From: Blepharisma japonicum
Taxonomy: Eukaryota > Ciliophora > Heterotrichea > Heterotrichida > Blepharismidae
NCBI GenBank assembly: GCA_949751835.1
Contig: CATKHK010000074.1
Coordinates: 62,001 to 126,000 of the forward strand
Reading direction: 5' to 3'
Length of the DNA: 64,000 nt
Shown piece by piece: positions 30,964 through 41,889 of the stretch. Every line of letters begins with the position of its first letter. Positions within the stretch are counted from its first letter, which is position 1. A model generated the notes under the pieces. The model was not told the DNA's origin, searched no databases, and was given only the letters and a program-made list of their open reading frames with translations. Both the position numbers and the translations under genes were made by a program.

Positions 30964-32175
30964 ATGTCTCAAAGTCACCCTCATTTAGCCTCAATCCCTG
31001 AAGAAAGTCTTGTCAAAACCTCAGTCCTCGTCCGTGGAATCTCTATCATTATGCTTCTATTTATCATTCCTCTTGAAGGTCTCTTAGAAAGTCGTTTAAT
31101 AAGTTGAGGAAAGCATGTTGTATATGATTTTCAACAAGACAGAACTGAAAATGGGAAAATGTTTTTTACAATAGTGTCATATCTTGGAGGGGATTGGTCT
31201 TTACTATTTATTTGCCCTCTAATTTATCATTTTTACGATGCCAGAAGAGGAATAAAATTGATTCTAATGATAAACTTTGCGATGTATGTTATTAGTTTTC
31301 TCTCATTACTTTATAGAGAGCCAAGACCTTACTGGGAAGATAAAGATATTAAAGGAGTACTTTGTCTATCTGGATTTGCAAATCCTTCTTATGAGCTGAT
31401 GCTAGCAACTGTTACCTATGTTTCAATCGCAATCGAAATTTTTCATAAAAGCAGATTTCGAATAATCGCTTATGTGATTGTAGTTATTGTTTCTACAATG
31501 ATTAGTATTGGAGGAATCTATTTAGGAGAAATTTTTCCCCATCAAATTCTCATAACTTTGTGCTATTGCTTTATTTATGTTACCGTAGCATTTGCTTTTG
31601 ATAAAACAATGATGGATTTGTCGTTGAAGAGCAGTTTTAATTATAAAGCTAACAGGACATATATTATATTTTGATTTATAGGGACAATGCTTCTCTTTTT
31701 AGGAGTTATTGGAGTTTTTCAAATAGTGACGTTGAACTCAACAGTCAATTTAAAATGGATAAGAAATGCTACTAAACATTGTTCATTAAATTACGACGTA
31801 ACTGGGGCATTTTCATTTTATCATTCCGCATGAATTTTTTATAATTTTGGACTGGTGGCTGGGTCTATGATTTCTTCAAAGAAAATTACAATGTTCTGGG
31901 GCTACACAAAAATATGGAAAAAATGTATTAGGTTTGTTATTACAGCTGGACTCTCAGTCGGGATTAAAGTTTTATTTAATCAAATTAATACTACAGAAGT
32001 GGTAACCGAATATATATGAAAAAATGCACTTCCATTATTTTTAATGTCATTTATATATGCAGGACTCCTCCCTCGCCTATTTTCCAAGCTCCAGCTACTT
32101 GTAAGCCTAGATCCTATAATTGATGAAGAAAATGAACTAAAATCTATTCATGAACATGAAATGAAAATAATTTAA
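30964..32175 (+). CDS. PAP2-fold membrane protein with degenerate catalytic motifs
   Basis: 403 residues read through four TGA codons (Trp), with about nine hydrophobic segments. The topology and motifs recall PAP2 phosphatases of the sphingosine-phosphate/glucose-6-phosphatase type: LYREPRPYW matches the RP motif, NPSYELMLA sits where PSGH belongs, and GGIYLGEIFPHQ where SRxYLGVHFP(S)D belongs. The catalytic His of PSGH, the Arg of SR and the second His are all replaced. It is probably a binding or regulatory member, like the LPPR proteins of animals. Substrate unknown. Confidence 0.75.
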
Positions 32176-32346
32176 TAAGAGTAATTTTATTAATCTTCTT
32201 TAATTATGATTATTGTTCAGAAGTTTCTCGAAAAAATCTCGATATTTTCCCTTACAGTTCTGGAGCTTAACAATGACATGGTCTTAAAAAATATTAATTC
32301 CTAGTTTTTTATAAATAAATTTAGGTTTTTATTAAAATATCCGATA

Positions 32347-33426
32347 TTAATAGAATCTCTGTGCTTCCAGAGCTCTGGTAAATGCGTCTGAAGGGTTCCA
32401 CTTTTGGGCGTTCTTTTTTATTTCCATAAGGCTCTTAATAAAAGGTGCCTGATCTTGTTCGTCCTCATCTTCTATTTCGACCTCTTTTTTAACTAAGACT
32501 TCTACATAAGGGGATTCTCCACTAGCTGTAAAGCGCTTCATTTTTTTCCCTGGAGGGACCACTGTTTTTTTAGCTGTAACCCCTCGTTTCATTGGAAATT
32601 TTTCTTTGGAGTCTGAGTCTGTTTTTGACTCCGTCGAGTCATTTTCAATTTGCATTCGTTTGGGCAGTTTTGAGTATTCAGGCGATCTTGTAGCAGTTTT
32701 TGCTGCAACTGGAAGGGGTTTTGTGGTTATTTTAAGTTCAGGTTTTTGGATAATTTTAAGCTCAGGTTTTGAGGTAATTCTAGGCTCAGGCTTTGAGGTA
32801 ATTTTAGGCTGAGATTTTGAAGAAGTAAACAGTTTAGGCTTGTTTTGAATAGGATTTTCTGTTTTTTGAGCTGAGTTAGCTCTAAAAATTATAGAGTCAC
32901 TTAGAGGTCTTACTGAAGTATGCTCAGGTTTTGCTTTATTATCTTTTTTAAGCTTAATAGAAGATGCTAAAACTGGCTCAATCTCTTTTGTTTTCTCGTT
33001 AGAGTTATCAGATTCTTGCTGTTCTATCCCTTTAAACTTATTCCAATGATTTTCTAGATGTTTTTGCAACTCACAAGAACATTTTCCTTTAAAGCTACAA
33101 TCTTTTCACACACATGATATTTGGTGTGGCTTGGTAACATGTTTAATAAAAGTGTTCATTGCAAAGCATTTTACTAGGCAGCTAGAGTATATACAAGAAA
33201 AGCCATTTTCATTTATAAAGTCTTCTTCTGTTTTATTATCTTTTACTTTTTTCACGATTTTCGAAATTTTGTTAATTTTTTCTTCTTTTCCTCTTGGGAT
33301 TCTGACTTCTTTGCTGCTTGATTTTGAAGCTTTGGATTTTTTACTTGGCTTTAAAGGTTCTGTATAAACAGTTAAAACGCTGTCTTCTACATCAGAATAG
33401 AGGTACCATTCAAACTCTTCTAACAT
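32347..33426 (-). CDS. Zinc-finger protein with KPE-rich repeats
   Basis: 359 residues with one TGA (Trp) in a Cys/His-rich region. Residues about 80-130 hold two Cys/His clusters (FSCIYSSC then TFIKHVTKPH, and SCVWKDCSFKGKC then LQKHLENH) resembling paired C2H2 fingers. From about 195 to 260 there is a run of short repeats around KPELKI/KPEPRI. The end (KWNPSDAFTRALEAQRFY) is a conserved-looking helix. The N-terminal 75 residues are rich in Ser/Lys. Probably nuclear; function unknown. Confidence 0.72.
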
Positions 33427-33588
33427 TATAATTATTAACCCCCCTTATTAAAATTAAATAAGAAATTATTTTTCAAAAAATTTTTATGTAAAATTAGGAA
33501 TTATATGTGAATTTAATCGCGAAGCATTATCCTTCTACTTCAGATGGAACCAAAAATGCTATTTTGGTATCAATTCTCTAGGCTGAAC

Positions 33589-33674
33589 CGATGACTCATC
33601 GCTAGGCAGGTTGTTGCAAAAGTCAGTGGTCTTCTCTTCCCTCTCAAACTAGCAATTCTTACATTGTGACTTTT
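33589..33674. ncRNA. Candidate structured RNA
   Basis: CGATGACTCATCG (33589-33601) is a perfect small hairpin, followed by an 8-bp arm AAAAGTCA (33618-33625) that is fully complementary to TGACTTTT (33667-33674). The block is distinctly less AT-rich than the flanks. I do not recognise an snRNA, snoRNA, SRP, RNase P or telomerase RNA signature. Orientation unknown. Evidence is pairing and composition only. Confidence 0.3.
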
Positions 33675-33940
33675 TCAAAATTGATAGAGATAATTAATTC
33701 ACACCTTAGGCTATAACCAAATAAATAGATTTCACGAATTGATAATTAAATAAACACAAATAACCAAATATTCCTGATTAATATATTAAATTTATTAAAG
33801 AAGACTAAATTATAATAGTTGTCTTGCATATACTCAAACAATATCCACTTGTTTACTACCCTTTCGTGGGCGAATATAACTTTTTGCTTATTAATCGAAC
33901 CTTTTAAAAAAGTTTATATGGTTATAAGAATGAAATTCAC

Positions 33941-33990
33941 TTTATATATAGCCCATACCGCGCTATTAAGTGGCATGGGATATATATAAA
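33941..33990. other. Long imperfect hairpin (17 pairs of 19)
   Basis: TTTATATATA (33941-33950) pairs with TATATATAAA (33981-33990) in ten unbroken pairs; then G51/A80 mismatch; CCCAT (52-56) pairs with ATGGG (75-79); then an A/C mismatch; then CC/GG; and a loop of 12 nt (33960-33971). It could be part of a small RNA gene, a terminator or an insertion scar. No direct repeats are visible at its edges. Confidence 0.55.
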
Positions 33991-34447
33991 AATCTATCAC
34001 TCCAAAAAGAATAGAATTTTCATTAAATTGATTTCTCATAGAATTAAAGCATTTTTTAAGACTATTCTAAAAGATTCCCTTAATAATCTAGCTAAACTAT
34101 TTAATTATTCTCCCCTAAATAGATTTAATTAGCACATGAATGCATGCTTTATCATCAACCACATTAGTTATTATTAATTATTAAATCTAAAACTGAAACT
34201 AATCAGCGATACTTTTGAATATCATTATGAATTGCTTTTGAAATCCCTTATATAAATTAATTTTTTAATTAATTCCAAAATCTTAAACTTTTCTCAAGTC
34301 AAGCTATTTTCTTATGATATAATTATATATCAAAATATAACAACTAATATAAAATTTCAAATATCTCTCATAAAACATAAACAAAAAATAAAATTTTAAT
34401 AATTTATCAGGCGACCTTTTAAAAAAATACATATAATCTGTAAATAA

Positions 34448-35518
34448 ATGGGCAATACACTACAAAACCAAGACATTGAAGAGTGCGGAATTCAGAAAAA
34501 TCTCTTCAATTTTAAATGCCCAATAGGTCGTGGAGGCTATGGAAAGGTTTGGAAAGTAGAATTCAAAAAAACAAAGCAGTGCTTTGCTATGAAAGAGATG
34601 AGTAAATTCAGAGTCATTAGGAAAAAAAGTGTATCTTCAATTCTTAATGAAAGAAAATTGCTTTCAATAATAAAACACCCTTTTGTAGTAAATATGCAAT
34701 ACGCGTTTCAAGATAAAGAAAATTTATATCTCGCCATGGATCTTATGACAGGCGGAGACTTAAGATATCATATTTGCAAGACTAGAAAGTTCACTGAGAG
34801 TCAAGCTAAGTTTTTCACAGCTTGTATTTTCAGTGGGCTTGAATATTTGCATGTATTAGGAATAATACATAGAGACATTAAACCTGAAAATTTAGTTTTT
34901 GATAAAAAGGGATATTTAAGGATAACAGATTTCGGCATAGCCCGGCTGATCTCATCTGATAACTCAAAAGAAACTTCTGGGACGCCAGGCTATATGGCTC
35001 CAGAAGTTATGTCTAAGCGTAATCATGGGATTGCTGTTGATTATTTTGCTTTAGGAGTTATTGTCTATGAATTGATGATGGGAAGACGGCCATACATAGG
35101 AAGAAATAGAAATGATATCAAAGAACAGGTACTTTCTAAACAAATTAAGCTTAAAAAATCAGACCTGCCAGCAGGCTGGTCAATAGAATCTGCAGATTTT
35201 ATCAATAAACTTCTACAAAGGAAGCCTGAAAATAGGCTAGGAGCAAATGGTCCTTCAGAAGTAAAAAATCACGTATGGCTGAGTGATGTCTCATGGTCTA
35301 GTTTATTTGAGAAAACCTTGTCATCTCCTTATATCCCCTCAGATTCTGATAATTTTAATGCTTCAGATAAATTTGAGTTTAAAGAAGAACTTGATGGATT
35401 CATTCCATTAGACTCGGTTGATGAAATATTTAAAGGATATTTTTATAATCAGCAAAGTGAAGAGTATAAACCTGAGACTACTCAGTCAAATCATGGTAAA
35501 AACCGTTCAAGACTGTAA
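34448..35518 (+). CDS. AGC-type Ser/Thr kinase, STK32/YANK-like
   Basis: 356 residues starting MGNTLQNQ, a plausible N-myristoylation site. All kinase motifs are intact: GRGGYGKVW, AMKEM, HRDIKPEN, DFG (ITDFGIA), MAPEVM, and a C-terminal lobe ending near residue 280. MDLMTGGDLRYHI and the short C-tail resemble the STK32/YANK branch. The C-terminal region (residues 290-356) is acidic and lacks a clear hydrophobic motif. An active, probably membrane-attached kinase. Substrate unknown. Confidence 0.9.
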   Translation: MGNTLQNQDIEECGIQKNLFNFKCPIGRGGYGKVWKVEFKKTKQCFAMKEMSKFRVIRKKSVSSILNERKLLSIIKHPFVVNMQYAFQDKENLYLAMDLMTGGDLRYHICKTRKFTESQAKFFTACIFSGLEYLHVLGIIHRDIKPENLVFDKKGYLRITDFGIARLISSDNSKETSGTPGYMAPEVMSKRNHGIAVDYFALGVIVYELMMGRRPYIGRNRNDIKEQVLSKQIKLKKSDLPAGWSIESADFINKLLQRKPENRLGANGPSEVKNHVWLSDVSWSSLFEKTLSSPYIPSDSDNFNASDKFEFKEELDGFIPLDSVDEIFKGYFYNQQSEEYKPETTQSNHGKNRSRL

Positions 35519-36113
35519 TTATAAAATTAAATTTTCCATAAATATGATTGAAAAATGGACTTTAAAGTATTCTCAAAGAAGCTCTTTACTTCAAAAAGGA
35601 AAACTAACTGTTCAGAAATAGCTTATACAGAAAAATATTACAATTCTTACCCGAAATCCGTTTTACAGATGTTATCTTCAATCAAAAGCATTAAAGAATT
35701 CCATCTATAATTTTTCAGATATCATGCATCATTTCAAAAATACCAATTCTATCTGCAGGCCCTAAATAATAAAAAGTAAATCAATTTCACTTACATTTGT
35801 TAGCACAATCATCCAAAAATCCTACTAAAATATCAAATTTATGTACTTTTATCTTTATAAAAGATTGTCCATTTCCGACTATCTTCCTTAAAGATAAATC
35901 TATTTTAGGTCAATTGACTTAGAATTAATCAGTTAAATATAGTATTGCTCGAATACTGAATTTCAAATTTCAATACTGGCATCCTTTATCTGATCAAGGT
36001 CAGATTTTCTTTACCTTGCGACAAAAAAATGGCTCGAAGTCGTAAGAGAAGCCTTAAATATGGCTATAGCATACATTATCTAAAAGTAGGCGTGCTTAGA
36101 ATTTAAAAGTTAT
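35519..36113. other. Intergenic with a cluster of hairpins
   Basis: The left part is AT-rich. From 35970 to 36070 the composition changes, and hairpins follow each other. A 25-codon frame at 36029-36106 (MARSRKRSLKYGYS) runs through the same block. Neither an RNA family nor a protein family is recognised. Confidence 0.45.
35988..36060. ncRNA. Candidate structured RNA
   Basis: ATCTGA...TCAGAT (35988-36005) forms a 6-bp stem with a 6-nt loop. TTGCGAC (36016-36022) pairs with GTCGTAA (36039-36045) in seven pairs with one G-U. A GCC/GGC stem around TTAAATAT follows. The block is clearly less AT-rich than its flanks. Strand and identity are unknown. Confidence 0.3.
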
Positions 36114-37397
36114 TTATTCTATCCCTTTTCCCAATGGTCTGATTGTATCTTGGTTTACACCAGATCCCTTCACAAACGCACTTTGAGTAATTTCACATCC
36201 AACAAGCCCATCTCTTTGTAAGTCTTCAGGCAAACTTGCCACTTTGAAGAACTTCAAGACTCCGAAAACAATAACAGCCCAGAAAGCAGACCATCCAAAT
36301 ATAACGAAAACCCCTACAACTTGTGTTGAAAGAGTATGCCCTTGAGTGCCTTCCCAGAAGACTCCATAAGTATCTGTAATAAACCCAGGCAAGAATCCTC
36401 CAATAAATCCAGGGAACAAGAAAGTGGCTGTAATGTGCATAGGATTGTCGATTTTCAGGATTCTATGGAAATGGACGCCTAAGAAAAAGATGATCCCAGC
36501 CATAATTCCACAAATTCCAGCTTGCCAAGGAGTTGTGTCGAACGCGGAAGAAGAAATCAGGACCTCTCCAGCAATGAAGCCTTGGAAAACTGATACATAA
36601 TGAGATTCAAGGTCTCTTCTGGTAAAAGTGTAAAGCTTTAAGGCAACTATAGAAGACATGCCTCCACAAATCCAAGTATTCACCTCAGCGATCCCTTGTG
36701 ATGAAGGATTATCCCCTGCAGTCATATTCATCCCGAAAACTCCTAATATTGTAAGTGTAGCTCCAATTGTATAGAAAGCGTAATTTGTCATTCTAAAAGG
36801 CTCTCTCACTTGACTTCCGTCATACATTCCAGCTCTTTTACCACAAATTATAGCTCCAACTAGTGCAAAAGTGCCTGCAAAAATGTAAATTGTAATTGCA
36901 CCACCAGCGTCAATCAAGTTATTTTCATCGCCAACTTCGCCCATAAGCCAGCCCCAGCCCCATCCCCAGGCTACAATAACAGGCCACACCCAAACTATAA
37001 CCCACCATGCGACAAATGGGTAAACAATGTAGTGTGCTCTCTCCATAATCGCACCATTGATAATGAAAAGAATGAAAAATCCAACAAGAGCTGAATAAGA
37101 AGCTACTTTTCCATGTTCTCTTTTCGTGTCTAGAAGCCAATCTTCACCTCCAAAGTACCTTTCCCCAATAAAATTGCTATGATCTCCTGCATTTCCCCAT
37201 GCAAATGCAAAACCAATCAACCACCAGGCCACAATACCAACTGAGAATTGGATCCAATTTTTGAACAAAATGTAATCTGCAAAATTTTTGCGGGCTAGGC
37301 CATACTCCATCATTGTGAGGCCAATCTAAGTAGGATTTACCAAGCCTAAATACACGAGAGAGTCAGATGTCCCTATATCAATTGTCGGTGTCGACAT
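36114..37397 (-). CDS. Ammonium-transporter-like protein A (lacks twin His)
   Basis: 422 residues from exons 37397-37341 and 37325-36114; the intron is 15 nt (GTAAATCCTACTTAG). Eleven hydrophobic segments match the AMT/MEP fold: GAIMERAHY (AMT: GAVAERxxxxAY), a W-rich stretch (WPVIVAWGWGWGWL), AGTFALVGAIICGKR, SSSAFDTTPWQAGICGIMAGI, and the C-terminal STQVVGVFVIFGWSAFWAV. The two pore histidines of AMT are missing: the first aligns with Tyr about 166 (DAGGAITIY), the second with Phe about 321. It may carry another substrate or act as a sensor. It lies next to its tandem copy. Confidence 0.88.
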
Positions 37398-37657
37398 TTA
37401 AAATTTATGGTCATATTTAGTTGGAAACCGTTTATGGCCGCGTGAATATTTAGATAAGACTTCAGCGAGAAGCTGGCTTTAAAGATTTAGAAAAAATAAT
37501 TTGAAGGATTAGAAGCTTGAATAGATCAGCATTTTATTTATTTTCAAATTTTTCAAAAATTTTGGAAATAAATTTCGGCTATTATTATGCAAATTCTAGA
37601 AAAATCGACTTTTGATAAGAAAGGTGCATAAGGTTTAAGAAATTTAAAAAGTTAATC

Positions 37658-38953
37658 TTATGATGCTTTTACCATTTCTGCTTCGATTCTTTGTCCCCCA
37701 CCTATGACGAATCCTTCTTGTGCAATGTCACAGTTTTCTAATGATGCCTTTTGTATCTCGTCTGAGAGCCTATGCTTTTTAAAGACCTTTAGAAGTCCAA
37801 AAGTAATAATAGCCCAGAAAGCTGACCACCCGAAAATTACACAAACACCAACAACTTGTGTTGAGAGGGTATGCCCTTCAGTTCCTTCCCAGAAGACTCC
37901 ATATGAATCAGTTATAAATCCAGGTAAAAATCCTCCAATAATGCCTGGGAAGAAGAATGTTCCAGTGATGTTCATAGGATCATCAATTTTGAACATGTCG
38001 CAGCATTTAACACCTAAGAAGAAAAGAATTCCAGCCATGAGTCCACAGATTCCTGATTGCCAAGGAGTGGTATCAAAAGCAGAAGAAGAAATAAGTACTT
38101 GCCCAGCAATGAATCCCTGGAATACAGAAATGTAATGGATTCTCAAGTCTCTATGTCCCAAAGTAAGAAGTTTAAGAGCAACAATTGAAGAGGCACCTCC
38201 ACAAATCCAAGTATTTACTTCTGCCATGCCAAAAGCATTACCTAAGCCTTGCTGAGAAATGTTAATGGACCATACGCCTAAAATAGTCAGTAAAGCTCCA
38301 ATGACATAAATTGGGTATTGGGTCATTTCAAATCCACTTTGGACATGCTCTTGGTCAAATCTCCCAACTCTTTTTCCAATGATAATGGCGCCTACAAGGG
38401 CGAAAGTACCAGCGAAAATGTAGATGGTGATTGCCCCACCGTAGTCAATTAGGTTATTTTCATCTCCTACTTCTCCCATAAGCCAGCCCCAGCCCCATCC
38501 CCAGGCTACGACTACAGGCCAAATCCAAACCATAATCCACCAAGCCAATATTGGGTAGACCCAATAGTGTGCTCTTTCCATGATTGCTCCATTGATGATA
38601 AAGAGCACAAAGAAGCCTATCAAGGCGAAGTAAGAAGCACAGGCGCCATGATTACTAATCCTGTCGAGAAGCCAATCCTCACCTCCAAAATACTTCTCAC
38701 CAATAAAGTTGCTGTGATTTCCAGCATTCCCAAAGGAAAAGGCATAGCCAATGAGCCACCATGCCACAATACCTACAGAAAATTGGACCCAATTTTTGAA
38801 CATGAGATGATTTCCAAATCCTTTTCTTGAAAGGCCATATTCCATCATTGTGAGACCAATCTAAGTAAGGCTTACAAGTCCTAAGAACACCAAAGAGTCT
38901 CCGCTGCCCTGCCATTGGAGCGGGCAGTTCATAGTTCAATCAGCGCTTGACAT
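37658..38953 (-). CDS. Ammonium-transporter-like protein B (lacks twin His)
   Basis: 426 residues from exons 38953-38876 and 38860-37658, with the 15-nt intron GTAAGCCTTACTTAG at the same position as in copy A (directly before IGLTMMEYGL). The body is strongly similar to copy A over its whole length; the N-terminal exon differs (MSSADWTMNCP with one TGA Trp). It also has DYGGAITIYIFAG and DPMNITGTFFFPG in place of the two His-bearing pore segments. The pair arose by tandem duplication, old enough for the first exon and intergenic spacer (about 260 bp) to have diverged. Confidence 0.88.
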
Positions 38954-39475
38954 TTAATATTATGGATAAAATTTCGCTTCTAGAAACTATGGAATTTGAA
39001 TCATACTGGGCGCCAGTTACTCATATGATTTTTTCTAACTAGATTTATAAAGATTTTGAAAGTCTTTCTAGCTTATTTAAAGCTAATTAGTTGAGCTAAG
39101 CTCATTAAAAAATATTTTTACCAAATAAGCCGCCTATAATAAGGGTTCAAAATTCAAGGAGAATTAATGGTATATAGGGCAATTTTATTCAAAATAGGTT
39201 CTCATGTTGTTTTTTGCGCAAATAAATTTTTTACTATAAGGCTCTTTCAAGTAGAAAGAATAATTTACTAGGCAAAATTAAGGCATGATAGTCATTAATT
39301 TTTGAAATTAAATAAATAAATAATAATTTTTAATTTTATTAGGAAAAGTAAAATTAAAACTGTGTATTTGCTAAAAATAAAATTTTGAGTTTTATAATTG
39401 AATTTTAAGACAAAATTAGAAAATTTTGCTTGAAAATAATAATAGGTCAACATATTTTTATAAAATCCCACGAAA
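38954..39475. other. Intergenic, divergent promoter region
   Basis: About 520 bp AT-rich sequence between diverging genes. Nothing recognised. Confidence 0.5.
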
Positions 39476-41134
39476 ATGGGCTCAGAGTATGAAGAAGAAG
39501 ATTATCTTACAGAAGCAGAAAGAAAAGCTAAACGAAAATTTCTAAGAGAAGAAATACTTGACATGCATTATGATCAAGAATTATTTACATGGTTCTTTGA
39601 ATCGAAGGAAAAAGGGGATATCGATGAATGAACTTTTGACGAACTTCAGCTTTGTGTAAGACAATTTAAGCTACTATATAGGCCAGGACAGAGCTTAGAA
39701 GATATAGAAAATCAAGCTAAAAAAGAAGAAGAAACAAAGAATAAATCTCGCCAAATTGTCCCATCACCCAAAAATCAGACTGTAAAAAGTGATCTTGAAG
39801 AAAAAAAATCAGAAATTGACTACTCTATTCAGCCTCATACCCCAAAAACTAATGCCAGTGAATCCTCAAACCCTCAAGTCGAAAAATCGCTCACTGTGAG
39901 CAATGAAAACCAAAAAAATCCTGAAGAAATAAATCAGCCTGAGACTGACCCAGAATTTGACGCAGATATTCTTGCCGTCCAAGACGAAAACCCTAGGCAC
40001 TCTGAAGAAAAATATTATGAAATCTCGTGCAGGCAGCTCCCTGAAACTGAATTATCACAATGTGAAAATTTAGAAATTGATATTTCATTCCCTGAATTGA
40101 TTCAAGGAGGATTATTTTCATCAGATTACCTAGTCTATACAATAAAGACTTCTCCATTCCAATGGTCTGTGAAGCGTAGATATGTCGATTTTATTTGGCT
40201 TAGAGAAGTAATGCTACTCTCAATGCCAGGGAATTTCATCCCTCCTGTCCAACAAAAAAAGATCAAAGAAAACGTCGACGAAGAAAAAGCGATAAAACGA
40301 CAAATGATTCTTACAAGATTTATAAATACTCTAATCCGGAACCCATTAACCCGAAAATCAGCTCATTTATTAGAATTTTTAAAAGAAGATGATGCTAAAA
40401 GATTTCAAAATTATCGAAAACTGGCAAGCAAGGCTAAAAAAATAGAAAATATAAATCAATTTGTGTCTTTAGATGGGAAGCTTAAATGCAGCACTTCTCA
40501 AAAAAAATTGGAAATACAAAAATTAAATGACTACATAATAGCCTCTGAAGCACTAAAAAAAAGAATAAAAAAACAAGGAATGTCTGTAATGGAAGACCTT
40601 AATAGACTTTCAGAAAGCTTAAATGGTTATGGAGATCTATTAAACCAGTTTGCATCGATACAAGAAATTTTACCTTATAATTCAGGTAATAAGGACTTGT
40701 ATTTGCATCTGCATCAGGCCATATCAAATTGGGCAAAACATGAGCAGGAAAAAATTTCTGATATAAATGAATATTTTATGATGCATTTTAAGTTTATGTA
40801 TAAAGAGCTAGATGCGCTAAAAGAGCTTTTGAAGGAAACAGAACAGAATGAAATGAATTATATGAAAAATGCAAATAAAAAAGCAAAGGATATTGAAAAT
40901 ATTAGGGCGCTATATGGATATTCTATCACTCAGTGTTTAAATGAAGGAGAACGTGTTATTTTGGACAGCGCCTGGCTAAGCAATTTACATTTCTGGGAAA
41001 TGGCAAGGCATCAAGCTGATAATACAATCCAATATCATTTAATTTGGGGTTTCCTTATGGCAAAATTACTAGAAACTAGGCATGAAAAAATCCCTGAAAG
41101 GCCAAATATTCCACAAGGTAAGAAAAATAGTTAA
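39476..41134 (+). CDS. PX-domain sorting-nexin-like protein
   Basis: 552 residues from the ATG at 39476, one TGA Trp at 39629-39631. The N-terminal 100 residues are charged (MGSEYEEEDYLTEAERK). A PX domain occupies about 185-305: YLVYTIKTSPFQWSVKRRYVDF, then LREVMLL, and PPVQQKK with RLxRHSLF-type helices afterwards (RQMILTRFINTLI). RR at YVDF and the PPVQ loop fit phosphoinositide binding. The C-terminal 240 residues are helical and could be a BAR-like region. Probably endosomal trafficking (SNX1/2/4 type). Confidence 0.83.
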
Positions 41135-41185
41135 TTAAAATTACATTTATTTCTAAATTTTTTTATTAAATAATAAAAGATCCAG

Positions 41186-41641
41186 ATGAGACTTGTAATC
41201 CAAAGGGTGCTATCTGGATCTGTTACCTCAGAAGGAGTCGTAACAGGAGCTATTGGCCCTGGTATTATGGTCTTGCTTGGAATCTCTAGAGATGATACTG
41301 AAGAAATTACAAGGCAAATGGCCAGAAAACTCTTAAATATTCGTATATGGGCAGATGGAGACAAAGCATGAACTCTCAATGTTATGCAAAAAAATTTCGA
41401 AGTTTTGGTTGTTTCTCAATTTACTCTTTACGCAGTAATGAAAGGCAATAGGCCAGATTTTCATAACGCAATGGCAAATGAAGATGCAAGAAATTTATAT
41501 GAATTATTTGTACAGGAACTGAGAAATGCATATGGGCCGGAGAAAATTCAAACTGGTGCTTTTGGGCAGTATATGAATATTTCGCTATTGAATGATGGGC
41601 CAGTCACAATTAATATTGAATCAAAAAGTAATAGTCAGTAA
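41186..41641 (+). CDS. DTD1: D-aminoacyl-tRNA deacylase
   Basis: 151 residues, the standard length. It removes D-amino acids (and glycine) mischarged to tRNA. Signatures: the start MRLVIQRVLSGSV, LLGISRDD, the catalytic-pocket motif SQFTLY, and the GPVT signature (NDGPVTI) containing the Gly-cisPro that gives chirality rejection. One TGA (Trp) at about residue 62 in GDKAWTLNV. No intron. Preceded closely by the PX gene. Confidence 0.95.
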
Positions 41642-41889
41642 TACAGTTTATTATTCCTTTAATTTTCATATAATAAGAATAGATAATGGATTATGCAAAT
41701 AAAATTATGAAAATCCATATTGTAAGTTTACTGGTATGGCTGATTCATTTAATTTTAATGTTAAATTTGATATTGAGATTAAAGAAAGCTATAAGCTTTA
41801 TTTTTGAAACTTGAATATTAAGGTAGAATTTGATATAAATTAATTGATTTCCATAAATTCAATACTTAATTAAGTAATAAAAATTTATA
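41642..41889. other. Intergenic, AT-rich
   Basis: About 250 bp between convergent genes. Nothing recognised. Confidence 0.4.

Larger units (their letters stand above)
33427..34447. other. Kilobase intergenic region with structured elements
   Basis: No coding frame. The stretch at 33540-33680 has higher GC than its surroundings and contains complementary arms. A long hairpin lies at 33941-33990. The remainder is AT-rich promoter-like sequence upstream of the kinase gene. The structured parts are listed separately. Confidence 0.6.

Noticed and set aside
36029-36106. 25-codon basic peptide MARSRKRS...
   Set aside because: Too short to support, and it overlaps a block with hairpin potential; not a ribosomal L41-type sequence.
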